Shown here piece by piece: positions 1 through 9,915 of a DNA stretch of 64,000 bases. The DNA is from Pyropia yezoensis. Its lineage: Eukaryota; Rhodophyta; Bangiophyceae; Bangiales; Bangiaceae. Every line of letters begins with the position of its first letter. Position 1 is the first letter of the stretch. The DNA lies in NCBI GenBank assembly GCA_009829735.1, contig CM020618.1:19639346-19703345 (forward strand), in the 5' to 3' direction. The translations under genes were made by a program, and so were the position numbers. Under the pieces are notes generated by a model. It did not search any database. It was not told the origin of the DNA and saw nothing but the letters and a program-made list of their open reading frames with translations.

Positions 1-2
1 CC

Positions 3-1637
3 CCCCACCCGTCCTCTCCTGCTTCCTCTTGGACAGAGCGTCCTCTACCCGGATGGGGTCCGGCGGCGCAGCCTGTGACGAGGTGCCCTTCTCCCCCCGC
101 TTTCCTCCCCTCGCCGGCGGCGGTGCGCGGCTCCTCCTCCTGCGGTATCTGCTTCCAGCCGACGCCCGCTGCTGCAATGACTCCCGCCGCCACTTGCGGC
201 CATCGTTACTGCCGCGGCTGCCTGGCCACCCACTGGGTCATCCAGGTACGCGAGCGGTGCTCAAGACGGCCGAGGTGTCCGCACCCCGGGTGCGAGTCTG
301 TCACGTCCAATGAGCACATCTTGGCAGCGGGAGGTCCCGGCGCGGCCGCTACTGTCCGGCGGCTACGATACCTGCGGTCGCTGGCGCCGGCGGCTGGCGA
401 TCCCACCGCCCGCTGGTGTGCGTCAGAAGCCTGTCGAGAGCGCCTACCGCCGCCGCCTCCGCCTACAGTTGGCTGTCGCGGCGGTGGTGGTAGTGGCGGG
501 GGCGGCGGCGCCGGTGGCGGCGGCATCACCGGCAGCGGCGGCGGCGGTGGGGCTATGGTGGCGTGCCGCATCTGTGGGACGCTCACGTGCCACGCTTGTG
601 GCGGCAGCCACGCGGCGGGCCCGTGTGCGGTGGTTGGCGCCAACCAGCGCGGTGCCACTCCCAGCCGCAGGCACGTGTCATGGCAGGAGAGCCCCGCGCT
701 TGACTGTGCGCACTGTGGAGTGCGCATGAAGATGGTGCGCGGCTGCCTCCCCATCAAGTGCACCGCCTGTCGGCGGCCTTTCCAGTACGCTCCCGCTGGC
801 GGCGGCGCTGACGGACACGGCAGCTGGTGGGGGATAAGGGGGCGGCGGGTGCCCTTGCCGGCGGTAACCGCACGGCCTTTGGAATCAGCAGCGACCGCAG
901 CGGAGGTGGAGACGGCGGCGGAAGCGGCGGCAGCAGCAGGGCGAGGCGCCGTGCCCTTCGACGGCCAGCCTGCGACGACACCCGAGGACGACGCCCTGTA
1001 CACCGCCTGGGCGGCGCGTCACGCTGGCAGCTGCCCCACTTGCAACGTGCACATTGAGCGCCGGGGCGGCTGTAACACAGTGACCTGCACGATATGCGGC
1101 ACAACCTTTCCTTGGATCTGCTTTGATGAGCTGGACGCCGTGACGCCGCGGCCGCTCGTTGCCGCACCGTGCCAGCGGCAGCATTCTGAGGTGGATATGA
1201 ATGGTCCCTCAACTGTGTTCGCGGTCGTTTATCTCGTCTTGTTCTGCTATGGGGCGTATGCCATAGTGAAGGACGTGGCTGATTCGGAATTGCCAACCGG
1301 TGCGAGGGTCGCCATCCCTGTTTCCATCTTTATCGTCCTTTCCCTGTGTTCTGTGCCACGGGAGCCGCCCGTCGACGGCGCACAGTGCCAGCGAGAGCAT
1401 TCTGACGACATTCAAGGCTTCCGTGATTGGGCGTTTCTGTTCGTGGCAACGGTCGTGGTCCTCTATGGGGCGTATGCCGTAGTGAAGGACGTGCTTGGCT
1501 CGGATTTGCCAACCGGTGCCCAGATCGCTGTCCTTGTCTCCATCCCTCTCGGCATCGTCGGCCTGTGCACTGCTGTGCACGTGCTCCGCACGGAGACCCC
1601 GCGACGAGCACAGCCAAGGGGGTGCGCAACGCGCTGA
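3..1637 (+). CDS. RBR (RING-IBR-RING) E3 ubiquitin ligase with C-terminal membrane segments, 5' partial
   Basis: The product is predicted to move ubiquitin from an E2 to a substrate through a catalytic cysteine, as RBR ligases do. The frame is open to the window edge and has no ATG before the RING, so the start is missing or lies in an upstream exon; numbering here counts from the GTG at 75. RING1 has C23-x2-C26, then C41-G-H43 and C46-x2-C49. An IBR-like cysteine cluster follows a glycine-rich linker. RING2 has C320, C323, a GGCN motif that places the catalytic cysteine at C333, then C338 and C341. Two hydrophobic modules (from about residues 366 and 438) suggest anchoring in a membrane. The RBR assignment is firm; the membrane topology is inference. 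Confidence 0.85.
   Translation, partial: PHPSSPASSWTERPLPGWGPAAQPVTRCPSPPAFLPSPAAVRGSSSCGICFQPTPAAAMTPAATCGHRYCRGCLATHWVIQVRERCSRRPRCPHPGCESVTSNEHILAAGGPGAAATVRRLRYLRSLAPAAGDPTARWCASEACRERLPPPPPPTVGCRGGGGSGGGGGAGGGGITGSGGGGGAMVACRICGTLTCHACGGSHAAGPCAVVGANQRGATPSRRHVSWQESPALDCAHCGVRMKMVRGCLPIKCTACRRPFQYAPAGGGADGHGSWWGIRGRRVPLPAVTARPLESAATAAEVETAAEAAAAAGRGAVPFDGQPATTPEDDALYTAWAARHAGSCPTCNVHIERRGGCNTVTCTICGTTFPWICFDELDAVTPRPLVAAPCQRQHSEVDMNGPSTVFAVVYLVLFCYGAYAIVKDVADSELPTGARVAIPVSIFIVLSLCSVPREPPVDGAQCQREHSDDIQGFRDWAFLFVATVVVLYGAYAVVKDVLGSDLPTGAQIAVLVSIPLGIVGLCTAVHVLRTETPRRAQPRGCATR
1170..1601 (+). repeat. Tandem duplication of a 72-residue membrane module in the RBR gene
   Basis: Two 216-bp units (1170-1385 and 1386-1601) each begin with a Cys-Gln-Arg-x-His-Ser segment. 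Each continues through a hydrophobic stretch, a shared YGAYA-[IV]-VKDV block and LPTGA, and a second hydrophobic stretch. They are similar at the DNA level as well, for example around 1250-1285 and 1466-1501. Confidence 0.85.
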
Positions 1638-2028
1638 CGCGACAACGTTGCAGGACAGGTGCGATAGGTGGGTGAGTGAGTCACACACAATTTTGTCAAG
1701 GGAAAGAGACGGGGAGGGGGGAGGGCGCTCTGCGCCGTGACCCCCTCAGACAGGCCTTGTGAGACGCCCTCCTCTTGAGGTACCGCTGCATGGATGACGC
1801 TGATGCTTGCGGTACTCCTGGGCCAAGACGAGCTGACACGTGACAGTGGCTATGATATGTATCCACGATTAGAGAGTTTTGGCAAGTATTCCGACGGTCG
1901 CACTCGACGGCCTTTGACAGTATCCCGACTGACCAGATCCTGTCGGACAGTCGTGGGATCTCACCGTTTTGGCAAGTAATTTTACGGTGATCCTCCGATT
2001 GTACATCTAGCTGGTGTTCCGCAGGTAG
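1638..2028. other. Intergenic, no gene seen
   Basis: I see no coding signal or repeat here beyond short pyrimidine and purine runs. Confidence 0.5.
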
Positions 2029-2427
2029 TACCAGCGTGTGGCGCGCGCGCCGAGGGGGCGACGGCGGGTGGTGCGCTGGATAAAGATGGGGTTGACGGTG
2101 AATGTGGAACACGTGTTGATCAATGAAGAGGAAACGGGACCGACCAAAGCAAGGACAGATAAACAATACAAAACAAAGGTAGTCTCCCAAAGGGCGAGCC
2201 ACAAGTGATCCCAAACCAACAAGGTTGGGGCTACCAGTCAGGGGCGCTACAAGCCCTTAAATAACGGAATTCGGTATGAACGGCGGATTTGCTACAGTAA
2301 AGGTGCGGCGTTTGAGGACTTTCCAGCCGAGGAAGATTAACCTGCACCTTTCGAAGATGAGGAGGTCCCGTCTGCTTTCGATTTGGGTGACGACGCAGAT
2401 GACGATGCAGACGAGGAAGAAGACTAA
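2029..2427 (+). pseudogene. Decayed ORF with acidic C-terminal tail, family unrecognised
   Basis: One frame reads through 2029-2427 with in-frame stops at 2206-2208 and 2338-2340 and a final stop at 2425. It has basic residues first and ends in an Asp/Glu-rich tail (DDADDDADEEED). Acidic tails of this kind are common in transposase-derived ORFs, but no domain is recognisable. It is probably a transposon remnant. Confidence 0.3.
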
Positions 2428-3758
2428 GACGAAGAGTAGTGTCGGCCCTGCCGGCTGATGCTGTTGGGTGCCGTACTGCCGCACTGTTTGTGCCTGCTTT
2501 TATTTGTTGCTGCATGAACTGCCTTCTTTTCGGCCTGCAGTGTACCGCTGATGATGCTCGACTGACGAGGCGAGGTACGCGCACGTTGGTGATTAATCTT
2601 TGTTGTTCTCTCTCTTGCGCTCATAGTGTAGCGTAGTGCAGTGTTGTGGTGTGGCACCTGCCCAATGACTTTTTTTTTTCCCGGGGTTGGCCGCCGGGTT
2701 CTCCTTTTCCCACTGGAACACGTCGCCGTACCTGAGCAGAGTTCAAAACAGTACGCCGCGCCCGTGAGGCAAGCGCAGCGTTTGCACAGCCCGGCAGCTG
2801 TCTTGAAGTCGTGCACTCCAAGAAAAAGTGACGCAGGGGGGGGATCGGGGCCCTTCCATGTGCGCCTCTTTGGGAGTCTGGGCGGAGGTAGCCGCAGCTA
2901 AGTACGCAGCTACGGTAGTCAGCGCTTGGGACCGGCGTATGCCCCGCGAGGGATCGCCCTGTCCAGTCTCGTTTGGAGAGATGCAGAGGTGGCACAGGCC
3001 GGTTATCCTCTGGCGGGGGGTGGGGGCGAAGGGTCCCACGTGCCTCGCGTGCAGAGGCAGCGCGGTTTCAACAGTAGTGACCCTAGGGGGCGCGCCGTCT
3101 GCGGGGGGCACCTGGATCAATAGCTGCCCGCCTGAATCGGCGTTCCTGTCTGCATGCGGCGGAGGCTTGGCAAGTGGGCGGCCCGCCTGCTTGTCGGGCA
3201 CGAAGGGGTGTCCTTTGCTCTTGCGCAAGGAGCGAACGAGGAACTACGAAATTTGCACTACGTATAGAAGTCAGTCTGAAATGAGCAGGTTTGGCCAAAC
3301 GATGGGGCCCTTAAGCCCAGTTCGTCGTGCCTCATTGGTCAGAGAGATTGCCAGGGGAACAAAACTTCTTCACTTTGCGCGTCTTCTGGGAAATTTGTGA
3401 CGGCAGTCGGCGTGGGGCTGGGCGACGCATCGCACGCTGCGGTGGGGCTGGTCCGGGCGGTGCTCCGCCAGCAGCGGCAGCGCTTGGCGGCGCAATGCCG
3501 GGAGCGGCGGCGCCGGGCTGCGCGGCGCTGAGCTGGCAGGCGCTTGTCTTGGCGGAACGGGGCGGGGGGCGGCGGCGCTTGCGTTGTGGGCAGGCGGCGG
3601 GGGGCGGCGGCATTTGCCTGCCCGGTGCTCTGCTGGTGGCGGCGGTGCTCCGCTGGGCCGCGCTTGGCTGGGCTCCGCACGTGGGGCGGCGTGGGAGATT
3701 GTCTTGGGCGGCCCTGGCCTGGTGGTGGCCGTGTTTGAGGCTGGCGTTGCGGGGCGAG
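2428..3758. other. No gene supported
   Basis: Several overlapping open frames exist on both strands, as expected in GC-rich DNA. None shows a domain or a convincing amino-acid composition. A T-run lies at 2670-2679, and GC content rises sharply after about 3400. Confidence 0.5.
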
Positions 3759-4012
3759 GGGCAGGTGGTTGTGGTGCTGGCAGGTGGCGGTGCGGGGGGG
3801 GGGCACAAGGTTGTGGCGGTGTTGGCCGCTGGCGGTGCGGGGCGGGGGGAAGGTGGTGGCGGTGTTGGCGGCGCGCGGTGCTGGGCGGGGGGAAGGTGAT
3901 GGCGGTGTCGGCGGCTGGCGGTGCTGGGCGGGGGGGGGTTGTGGTGGTCTCATTGGTGGCTTGCTGGGTGGGGCGGGGGAAGGTGGTGGCGGTGTTGGCG
4001 GCTGGCGGTGTG
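3759..4012. repeat. G-rich minisatellite, unit about 43-48 bp
   Basis: Imperfect copies of a unit built around GGTGGCGGTGTTGGCGGC, each followed by a run of six to ten G, repeat about five times. The G-runs could form quadruplexes on the plus strand. Long frames crossing it are artefacts of the repeat. Confidence 0.75.
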
Positions 4013-5044
4013 GGATTACCAGGGGAGCCAGTTACGGGAAGAATGACATTCAAGGCAGTACTGAGGGGTACTGGGATATAGTCAGTAGGCCCCAGGCTCA
4101 ATTCGGGAGACTCTTCGTACTGTGTCGAGAGGAACGCGGGCTACAAGTTGTGGGCTGCCCCCAGCAAGGTTGCAATATTTTAACAATATACTCTGATGCT
4201 GTAAATTATTGAATATTTATCGTGATAATTATCAATAACCATACCAAGCATGGTTGTCATGTTTCATGCCACGTGGATTGCCACGTACCCCGTATTGCCA
4301 GTGTTGTTGATGTGACTTCCCGGTCACTGGCCCGGCACGTGCCAGGCGTTGACTGTTCAACGCACCAGCACTGGGCGACTAGGCGCACGACAGCCCGCTC
4401 CCGGACAGCTCATCTTCGTCGGGCGACTGCGAGCGTGCACGGACCTCGGTTCACAAGCAGCGCACGGCCCTGTTGCGTCATCACTCATGATATCAGCCAT
4501 GTGAGGGCCAGCTGTGCTGGGCCGCTCAGTCTGAGCATCAAGAAGCGGCCAGTGTCCCACCTTACTCCGCCGTGCGCCTGTGAGCGTCCTGGTCATCTCC
4601 CGCGAGTCCCACGGCACCAATGCGCACCAGGCGGCAGCCGCTGTGCTGGGCGCCATTCGACACGCGGCGACAGCAGCGCGGAGGAGCACACAAACCACCA
4701 CCGCCACTCTGCGTGGGCACCCCGCCTCCGCATTGTCGCTGGAAACGCCCCATCTGTCAACCACGACAGAACTGCCCGCTAGTCGACGTGTGCACCATGC
4801 GACTGGAAAAAAACGAATCTCTTCCCACGTGAGCGACCGTGCGTGCCAGCCGCGGCGCACAGGCCTTCAGTGAAGAACAGCTGATTGGTACACAGTTCGT
4901 CCATGCACCACCCGCACAGCCAGCCTTTGTGCGCACTCTCGGTCGGTATTGTCGGTGGGGCAGCGCTGGGGAGCATCCGAATACTTTCCTCGTCAGCCGA
5001 CGCGACGTCCCCCCCCTCCAGCGCCCCGACGTCCATCCTGTACA

Positions 5045-5190
5045 CGCCCTGGGTGTTCGTGGCGCCACTGGTGCGGCGCTCTCGGTCAGCCGCGGCGGGC
5101 GGCAGGAGGACCCCCTTGAGAAGCGTCTCAACGCCCACCCCGCGCCGGCCCTCGCTGTTGGTGGCGCTTCTGACGCCACGCTGCATCGCG
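5045..5190. repeat. Left subterminal inverted arm of the hAT element
   Basis: The reverse complement of this stretch resembles 7690-7830. Both arms contain a CGCCACC-x-ACAGC block followed about 60 bp later by GACCG-x-GAGCGCC. It ends just before the transposase start at 5210. Confidence 0.55.
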
Positions 5191-5209
5191 CGATCTGCGC
5201 GAGCGCGTC

Positions 5210-7370
5210 ATGGGCGCGCCACGTGACCCCGTGTGGCTGCATGTGGTGCCGGGTAGCAAGCACAAGCACGTCAAGTGCAACTTCTGTGGGAAGGAGATGT
5301 TCAGCAACCCCACGTGGCTCAAGAGGCACATTGTCGGGGACACGTGCACGCCGCCGCGGAACTTCAAGATTACCCTGCTGCAGCGCCTCGTCGGGAGCGG
5401 GAAGAAGGGCGCGGACGACATATACGCGGCAGAGCTGGCGTCCATGCAGGCGGACGACAACCCCTCGGCCAAGCGGACCCGCCCAAGCAGCGGCGCTGCG
5501 TCCGCCGCCAGTGCGGGCTCGGCGGGCAGCCCCAAGACCCTCGAAGGCTTCGTGCGAGTTATGTCGTCAAAGGAGTCGGAGGCCCTCGACAGAAAGGTTG
5601 CCAAGTGGATCTACCGCCGGGCCATGCCCTTGTCAACCACGTCGAGTCCCGAGTCCCTTGACGTGGTGCGGGCACTCAACCCCGCTTACTCCCCCCGTCG
5701 CGCTAGTCGCTCTCAGGCCCCCTATTGTCGAAAGAGTACCTGGAGCTGACGCGTATCGTCGACATGTTTGTGCGCAGGAGCGTCGCGCATGGCGACCTCG
5801 TGATCGGCGGAGACGGTTGGACGGACCGCCTGGACAACTGCATCTACAACCTGCTATTCTTCACGCCCGAGCCTGTCTACGCAGAGACCAAAGTCTGGGG
5901 CGAGAGCAGGCACTCGGCGGTCAACACGGCGGACTTCTTCACCGAGCACATTGAGAAGCTTGGGCCACGCAACGTGTGCGCGTATGTATCGGACACGGAG
6001 AACAAGATGAAGGCGGTGTGGGACTTGCTCAAGGAGCGCTACCCCTGGCTGCTAATTATCCCCTGCGGGGGGCACTGCATGGACCTGCTGCACGGCGACA
6101 TCTCCAAGCACGTGTACGTCGCCCGCGCTCTGGCGTTCTGTAACTCCATGACGCAGTACTGGAAGATGCACGCCTTTCCCAAGAAGGTACTGGAGCGGTG
6201 CTAGATGGCCGAGTACGAGAAGACGATTGAGCTGCAGCGGCCGGGCAGCACCAAGTGGAGCTCTCAGGTGACCGCGGCAAGCGTGTTGCTGAAGACGCAG
6301 GGCGCCATGGAGAAGGCGGTTTTCGACTCTGCCTTCAAGTCTGAGTGCCTGGCCTCTGGCACTCCCGAGCATCGCAAGGCCGCCATCAAAGCTGCCAGCG
6401 CGGTCAAGGACGACACCAACTGGGAGCAGCTATCCACGGTGGTCGGGCTGTTGGAGCCGGTGAAGCTGGCGCTCGACAACGCACGGAGCAACGGCCGTGG
6501 GCTGGGCAAGGTGCGCTCCGCCATGTTTCGGCTGAGCACGCACTTTTCCTCCTTCTCCTACCCCCCTTCTACTCTCGGGACGTCCTTGAATCAGGACGTG
6601 ATGAAGTCCTTCCACGAGAGGGAGCGCTTCACCCTGCGCGCGGTTCACTCACTGGCGTATTTGCTCGACCCGCGCTACGCGGACCACCCGTCTCAGCCCG
6701 ACACCACGGAGCTGTCCGAGGCCTTGAATCTCCTCTGCAGCTTGGCCGCCGCGCACGACGTCAAGTTAGCGCTCACCCACCACAAGGTCAAGGATGAGAA
6801 GGACCTGCCGCCCGGCTGTGCATCCACGACGGCGGACAACATCATGGCGGAGTTCACCGCCTACAAGGCCAAGTCGCAGGGCGCGCTCGTTTTGCCAGCA
6901 GTCTGGGCGCAGGGAACAGTGAAGGACCCGCTGGCGTGGTGGAAGCAGTGGGGCTCCTGCATGCCCAACTTGCAGACGGTTGCAGTGAAGATCATGAAGC
7001 TGCCCGTCGGCTTCGCGGCGGGAGAGCGTTCGTTCTCAAACGCGGCAAACATCCAGAGCAAGCTGCGCACTAGGCTGTCATACTCCAGGCTGCACAAGCG
7101 TCTCTTCGTCTACTTCAACTCCGCTCCCTGCCTGCGGTTCCTAGCGGCATCGGGCTGGGCCCCGAGACGGCGCCTCTGTTCGGGCCTGGGGGTGTCCAAC
7201 TTGACGGCGTTGCTGGCCAAGATGACGTTGAAGACGACGACGACATGAGCGCGGCAGATATCTTTGACGTTGGTATGAGCGATGGGCTGGACGACGCCGA
7301 TGGTGGCTCGCCAGAGCAGCCCTCCAATGATGTCACACCACGTTTGACACAGGAGTCCTCTTCTATGTGA
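5210..7370 (+). pseudogene. hAT transposase (BED finger, DUF659-like, hATC), broken
   Basis: Transposases of this family cut and paste hAT elements. Visible in order are a BED-type zinc finger (CNFCGKEMF...WLKRH) near the start, a DGWT motif, a CGGHCMDLL motif, and the C-terminal dimerisation region (ERSFSNAANIQSKLRTRL). The ATG at 5210 opens the frame just upstream of the finger. Lesions: a one-base loss in the C-run at 5691-5696, a TAG at 5704-5706, a TAG at 6202-6204, and a frame change between about 7110 and 7190. After the last, the acidic tail continues to the stop at 7368-7370. No active protein can come from this copy. Confidence 0.87.
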
Positions 7371-7689
7371 GAGACCACGGCTTTCGTATTGTTCGATGTG
7401 GATCTGTAAAGAAGCCTCTCTGGGTCCAGCCCCGCCAAGGCCAGCTGATTGCGCCTACCCACGCACTTTCCGACCGACATCGACACACCGCCAGCTACGG
7501 TGAAAAGGACGGCCCACACAGGACGGCAGCGGTGCAGTCCAGTTGCTTCTTCGTCCTCCTCCACCCCGCCACCCACCGACAGCGCCGCACCACCGCCGAC
7601 GCCGACACGGAGGACGCGCACAGGAGAGTGTTGTTGGCGCTTGAGGAGTTCATGGGCCTCCAGGAACGGGGGGCCGACAAAGAGCCCCG

Positions 7690-7830
7690 CGCCAGACGCG
7701 CCACCGACAGCAAGGGGGTGCACAGGATGGGGCTCTACGCACAGGATGGGCGCAAAGGCGCTCGGAAAGGGGGGTGTGGCGCCGCCCGTTGCGGCAGACC
7801 GGGAGCGCCACACCACCGGCGCGACGGACA
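7690..7830. repeat. Right subterminal inverted arm of the hAT element
   Basis: This is the partner of 5045-5190 in inverted orientation; by eye about three quarters of bases match over the best 65 bp (about 7768-7832). Confidence 0.55.
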
Positions 7831-8081
7831 TGCACCGCGCGCGCAGGATGCGTCGATTGCGTCTGGCTGGGGTGTGGAAGGCTGCCTGCCCCCCTGTCCC
7901 GGCACGCTCCGTCCTCATCCAGCGGAGCCCGGTCGCTTTCCTGGGGCGTCACTTTACATGTGTACTACAGACACGTGTAAACACGTGGCCATATTTATCA
8001 ACCGGCTTTTTCCAGACCTCTATAATTATTGACAATTTAATGGTTGTTTATAACATGCATAATTATCGTATGACAACCCTG

Positions 8082-8695
8082 GCCCCCAGACCCACGGGTT
8101 GGCATGAGATCGTCCTGATGATCAGGTCAAATGGGTGAATTCGAGGCTGGCCGGAGATGTCGACGTAGGCTACAAGTGCAGCGCTGGTTGGGTACTTGAC
8201 AGCCCTACAGCGGCGCACGACGTCGCCTGCACTCGCCACCACTCGACGGTCACACTTCGAAGCGCCCCCGAGAATCTCCCATCCCAACCCGCTTTATCCG
8301 TGCAGTACGTCCACTCAAGAGAAGGCCGAGTCACAAGTCAAGCTGACACGTCCCTGCGCTCCAGCAAGGGACCACCTTGTGAGGTCCAATCACGCTTGGA
8401 TCTACTCACTGTCCCGTGCCCTGCCGCGTCGTTTGCCAGGTACGCAACATCTTTTGTGAGTCGAACGAGCGGGTGTTGAGTCTTTGGGCCCGCACGAGAC
8501 TTGCGCTCACGAGAGTGGCCACGACCTGCCCACACGAATGCACAAGTGTCCAGTGCAGGGTTGCACGCTCACGCTTCGCCCACTTTGCCTCTGCCGGACA
8601 ACCTGCGCACGCTCTCGCCGCAGCCCGTCGTCCCCGCCCCCTTGCCCTCCCGGCACTGCTGTGGGCGGCAGTGGCCGTCCTCCCAGTTGGCCGTC
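8082..8695. other. No gene supported
   Basis: Unique-looking sequence between the hAT element and the LTR fragment. Short open frames are present but have no recognisable domain. Confidence 0.4.
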
Positions 8696-8963
8696 TGTAG
8701 CAATATGGATGACCGTATTGTGACCCTTATGTAGGGGGACTGCTTCTAACCCTTAACTTTCAATTCGGGAGCCCGTATTGGTCACGGTATCTCTAAGTGA
8801 CGTATGACCAGAGGGACTTGCATCTTGGGATGGAGGGTATTTAGTAGTGTCTCCGAAGGTTTATGACGAGAAGGCCGGCGGCGAATCCACCGCCGGCCAT
8901 GGTAGAACAACAAACCCCCCCCAATTGGGCTCTCAACTTGGTCCCGTGGCCTGCGCTCCAAGG
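8696..8963 (+). mobile_element. 5' part of a family 1 LTR, truncated
   Basis: It begins TGTAGCAATATGG, like the complete LTRs at 42052 and 52564, and follows them to the CTCCAAGG about 268 bp in. There it stops at the edge of copy 1a. It is more diverged from the other LTRs than they are from each other, so it is an older insertion. Confidence 0.85.
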
Positions 8964-9326
8964 TGCAGCACAATAGGTATCCGCTACACGTCCACTCTCA
9001 GGGAACACTCACCAAGGGGGATCGGCACCAACGTCACCGGGAGGCCAAGGTTGCTGTCCTTGGAGCGTAAGCCACGGGACCAAGATGGGAGCCCAAATGG
9101 GAGGGGTTTGTTGTTCTACCTTGGCCGGAGGTGGATTCGCTGCCGGCCCCCTCATTATAAACCCTCGGAGACACTACTAACTACCCTCCACCTTATGATG
9201 CAAGTCCCTCTGATCATACGTAACTTATAGATACCGTGACCAGTACGGACTTCCAAATTGAAAGTTAAGGGTTAGAAGTAGCCCCCCTAATATTAGGGTC
9301 ACAATACGGCCAACCATATCGCTACA
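8964..9326 (-). repeat. 3' LTR of copy 1a (363 bp)
   Basis: It begins TGCAGCACAATAGG (the intact family end is TGTAGCA) and ends CGCTACA, the inverse of the LTRs at 42052 and 52564. Next to it, reading the minus strand, is a G-rich polypurine tract at about 9327-9338. Confidence 0.9.
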
Positions 9327-9915
9327 TATCCCCCCATTAGATTCGGCCCGTCCTCGGGTCGAGTTGCATTCGGGCTTACGAATGTAAATGGGTCGCGTGA
9401 CCGTTTACCAGTCCGGTGGGGCTTTGCGCCCTGTCGCGACAGACACCCCTTTTCGAGGTTGTCTGAGGGGGGTGCCCCCCTTTGTGTGGTACACACACGA
9501 TCCGTTTTCTGGACCGTTGAATTTTCGATGCGGGTTTTTGTTTACGATTCCCCTTTCCGAGGGGTGGTGCAAGCGGATCCGCCACCAGGCGTCTGGTGGT
9601 AGGGGGGCCCCTCTCGTGTGGACGATTGAGTGGGGGGCGGGGGCTGCCCGCGTTGCGTGGGGGCGGTTGGGGGTGACCCCCCTTGATTACCCCGTGTGAA
9701 GAGGGCGTGGCCCCGATCCAGGTGCCTGTGTGGAGCGTCCTCGTATCTCGGCTGGCGCGGGTCGTCCCGCGCTGCCGTATTGCTCGTGGTGAGCTGTGTG
9801 GTTATAAGCGCGGGTGCCCGCGCTTCCCTGGCTCGTCCGCGCGAGCGTTCGTTGTACCGGGTCGAGCCGGCTGCGGCGTTTTGGCTCGGGGCGCCCCTGC
9901 TACCCCGGCTCCACC

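Larger units (their letters stand above)
4249..8081 (+). mobile_element. hAT-type DNA transposon (ends tentative)
   Basis: The transposase remnant inside identifies the class. Candidate termini are CATGGTTGTCAT at 4249-4260 and its inverted partner ATGACAACCCTG at 8070-8081, which agree at 11 of 12 positions. AT-rich islands lie next to both ends (about 4168-4240 and 8015-8075), unlike the GC-rich surroundings. No convincing 8-bp target duplication is visible, so the limits may be wrong. Internal inverted arms at 5045-5190 and 7690-7830 support a single element. Confidence 0.45.

Noticed and set aside
3332-4101. Long minus-strand Pro/Ala/Thr-rich frames over the G-rich minisatellite
   Set aside because: Repeat by-product without domain or conserved start.
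4241-8089. 8-bp target duplication around the hAT candidate ends
   Set aside because: ATACCAAG on the left and GCCCCCAG on the right agree at only four positions.
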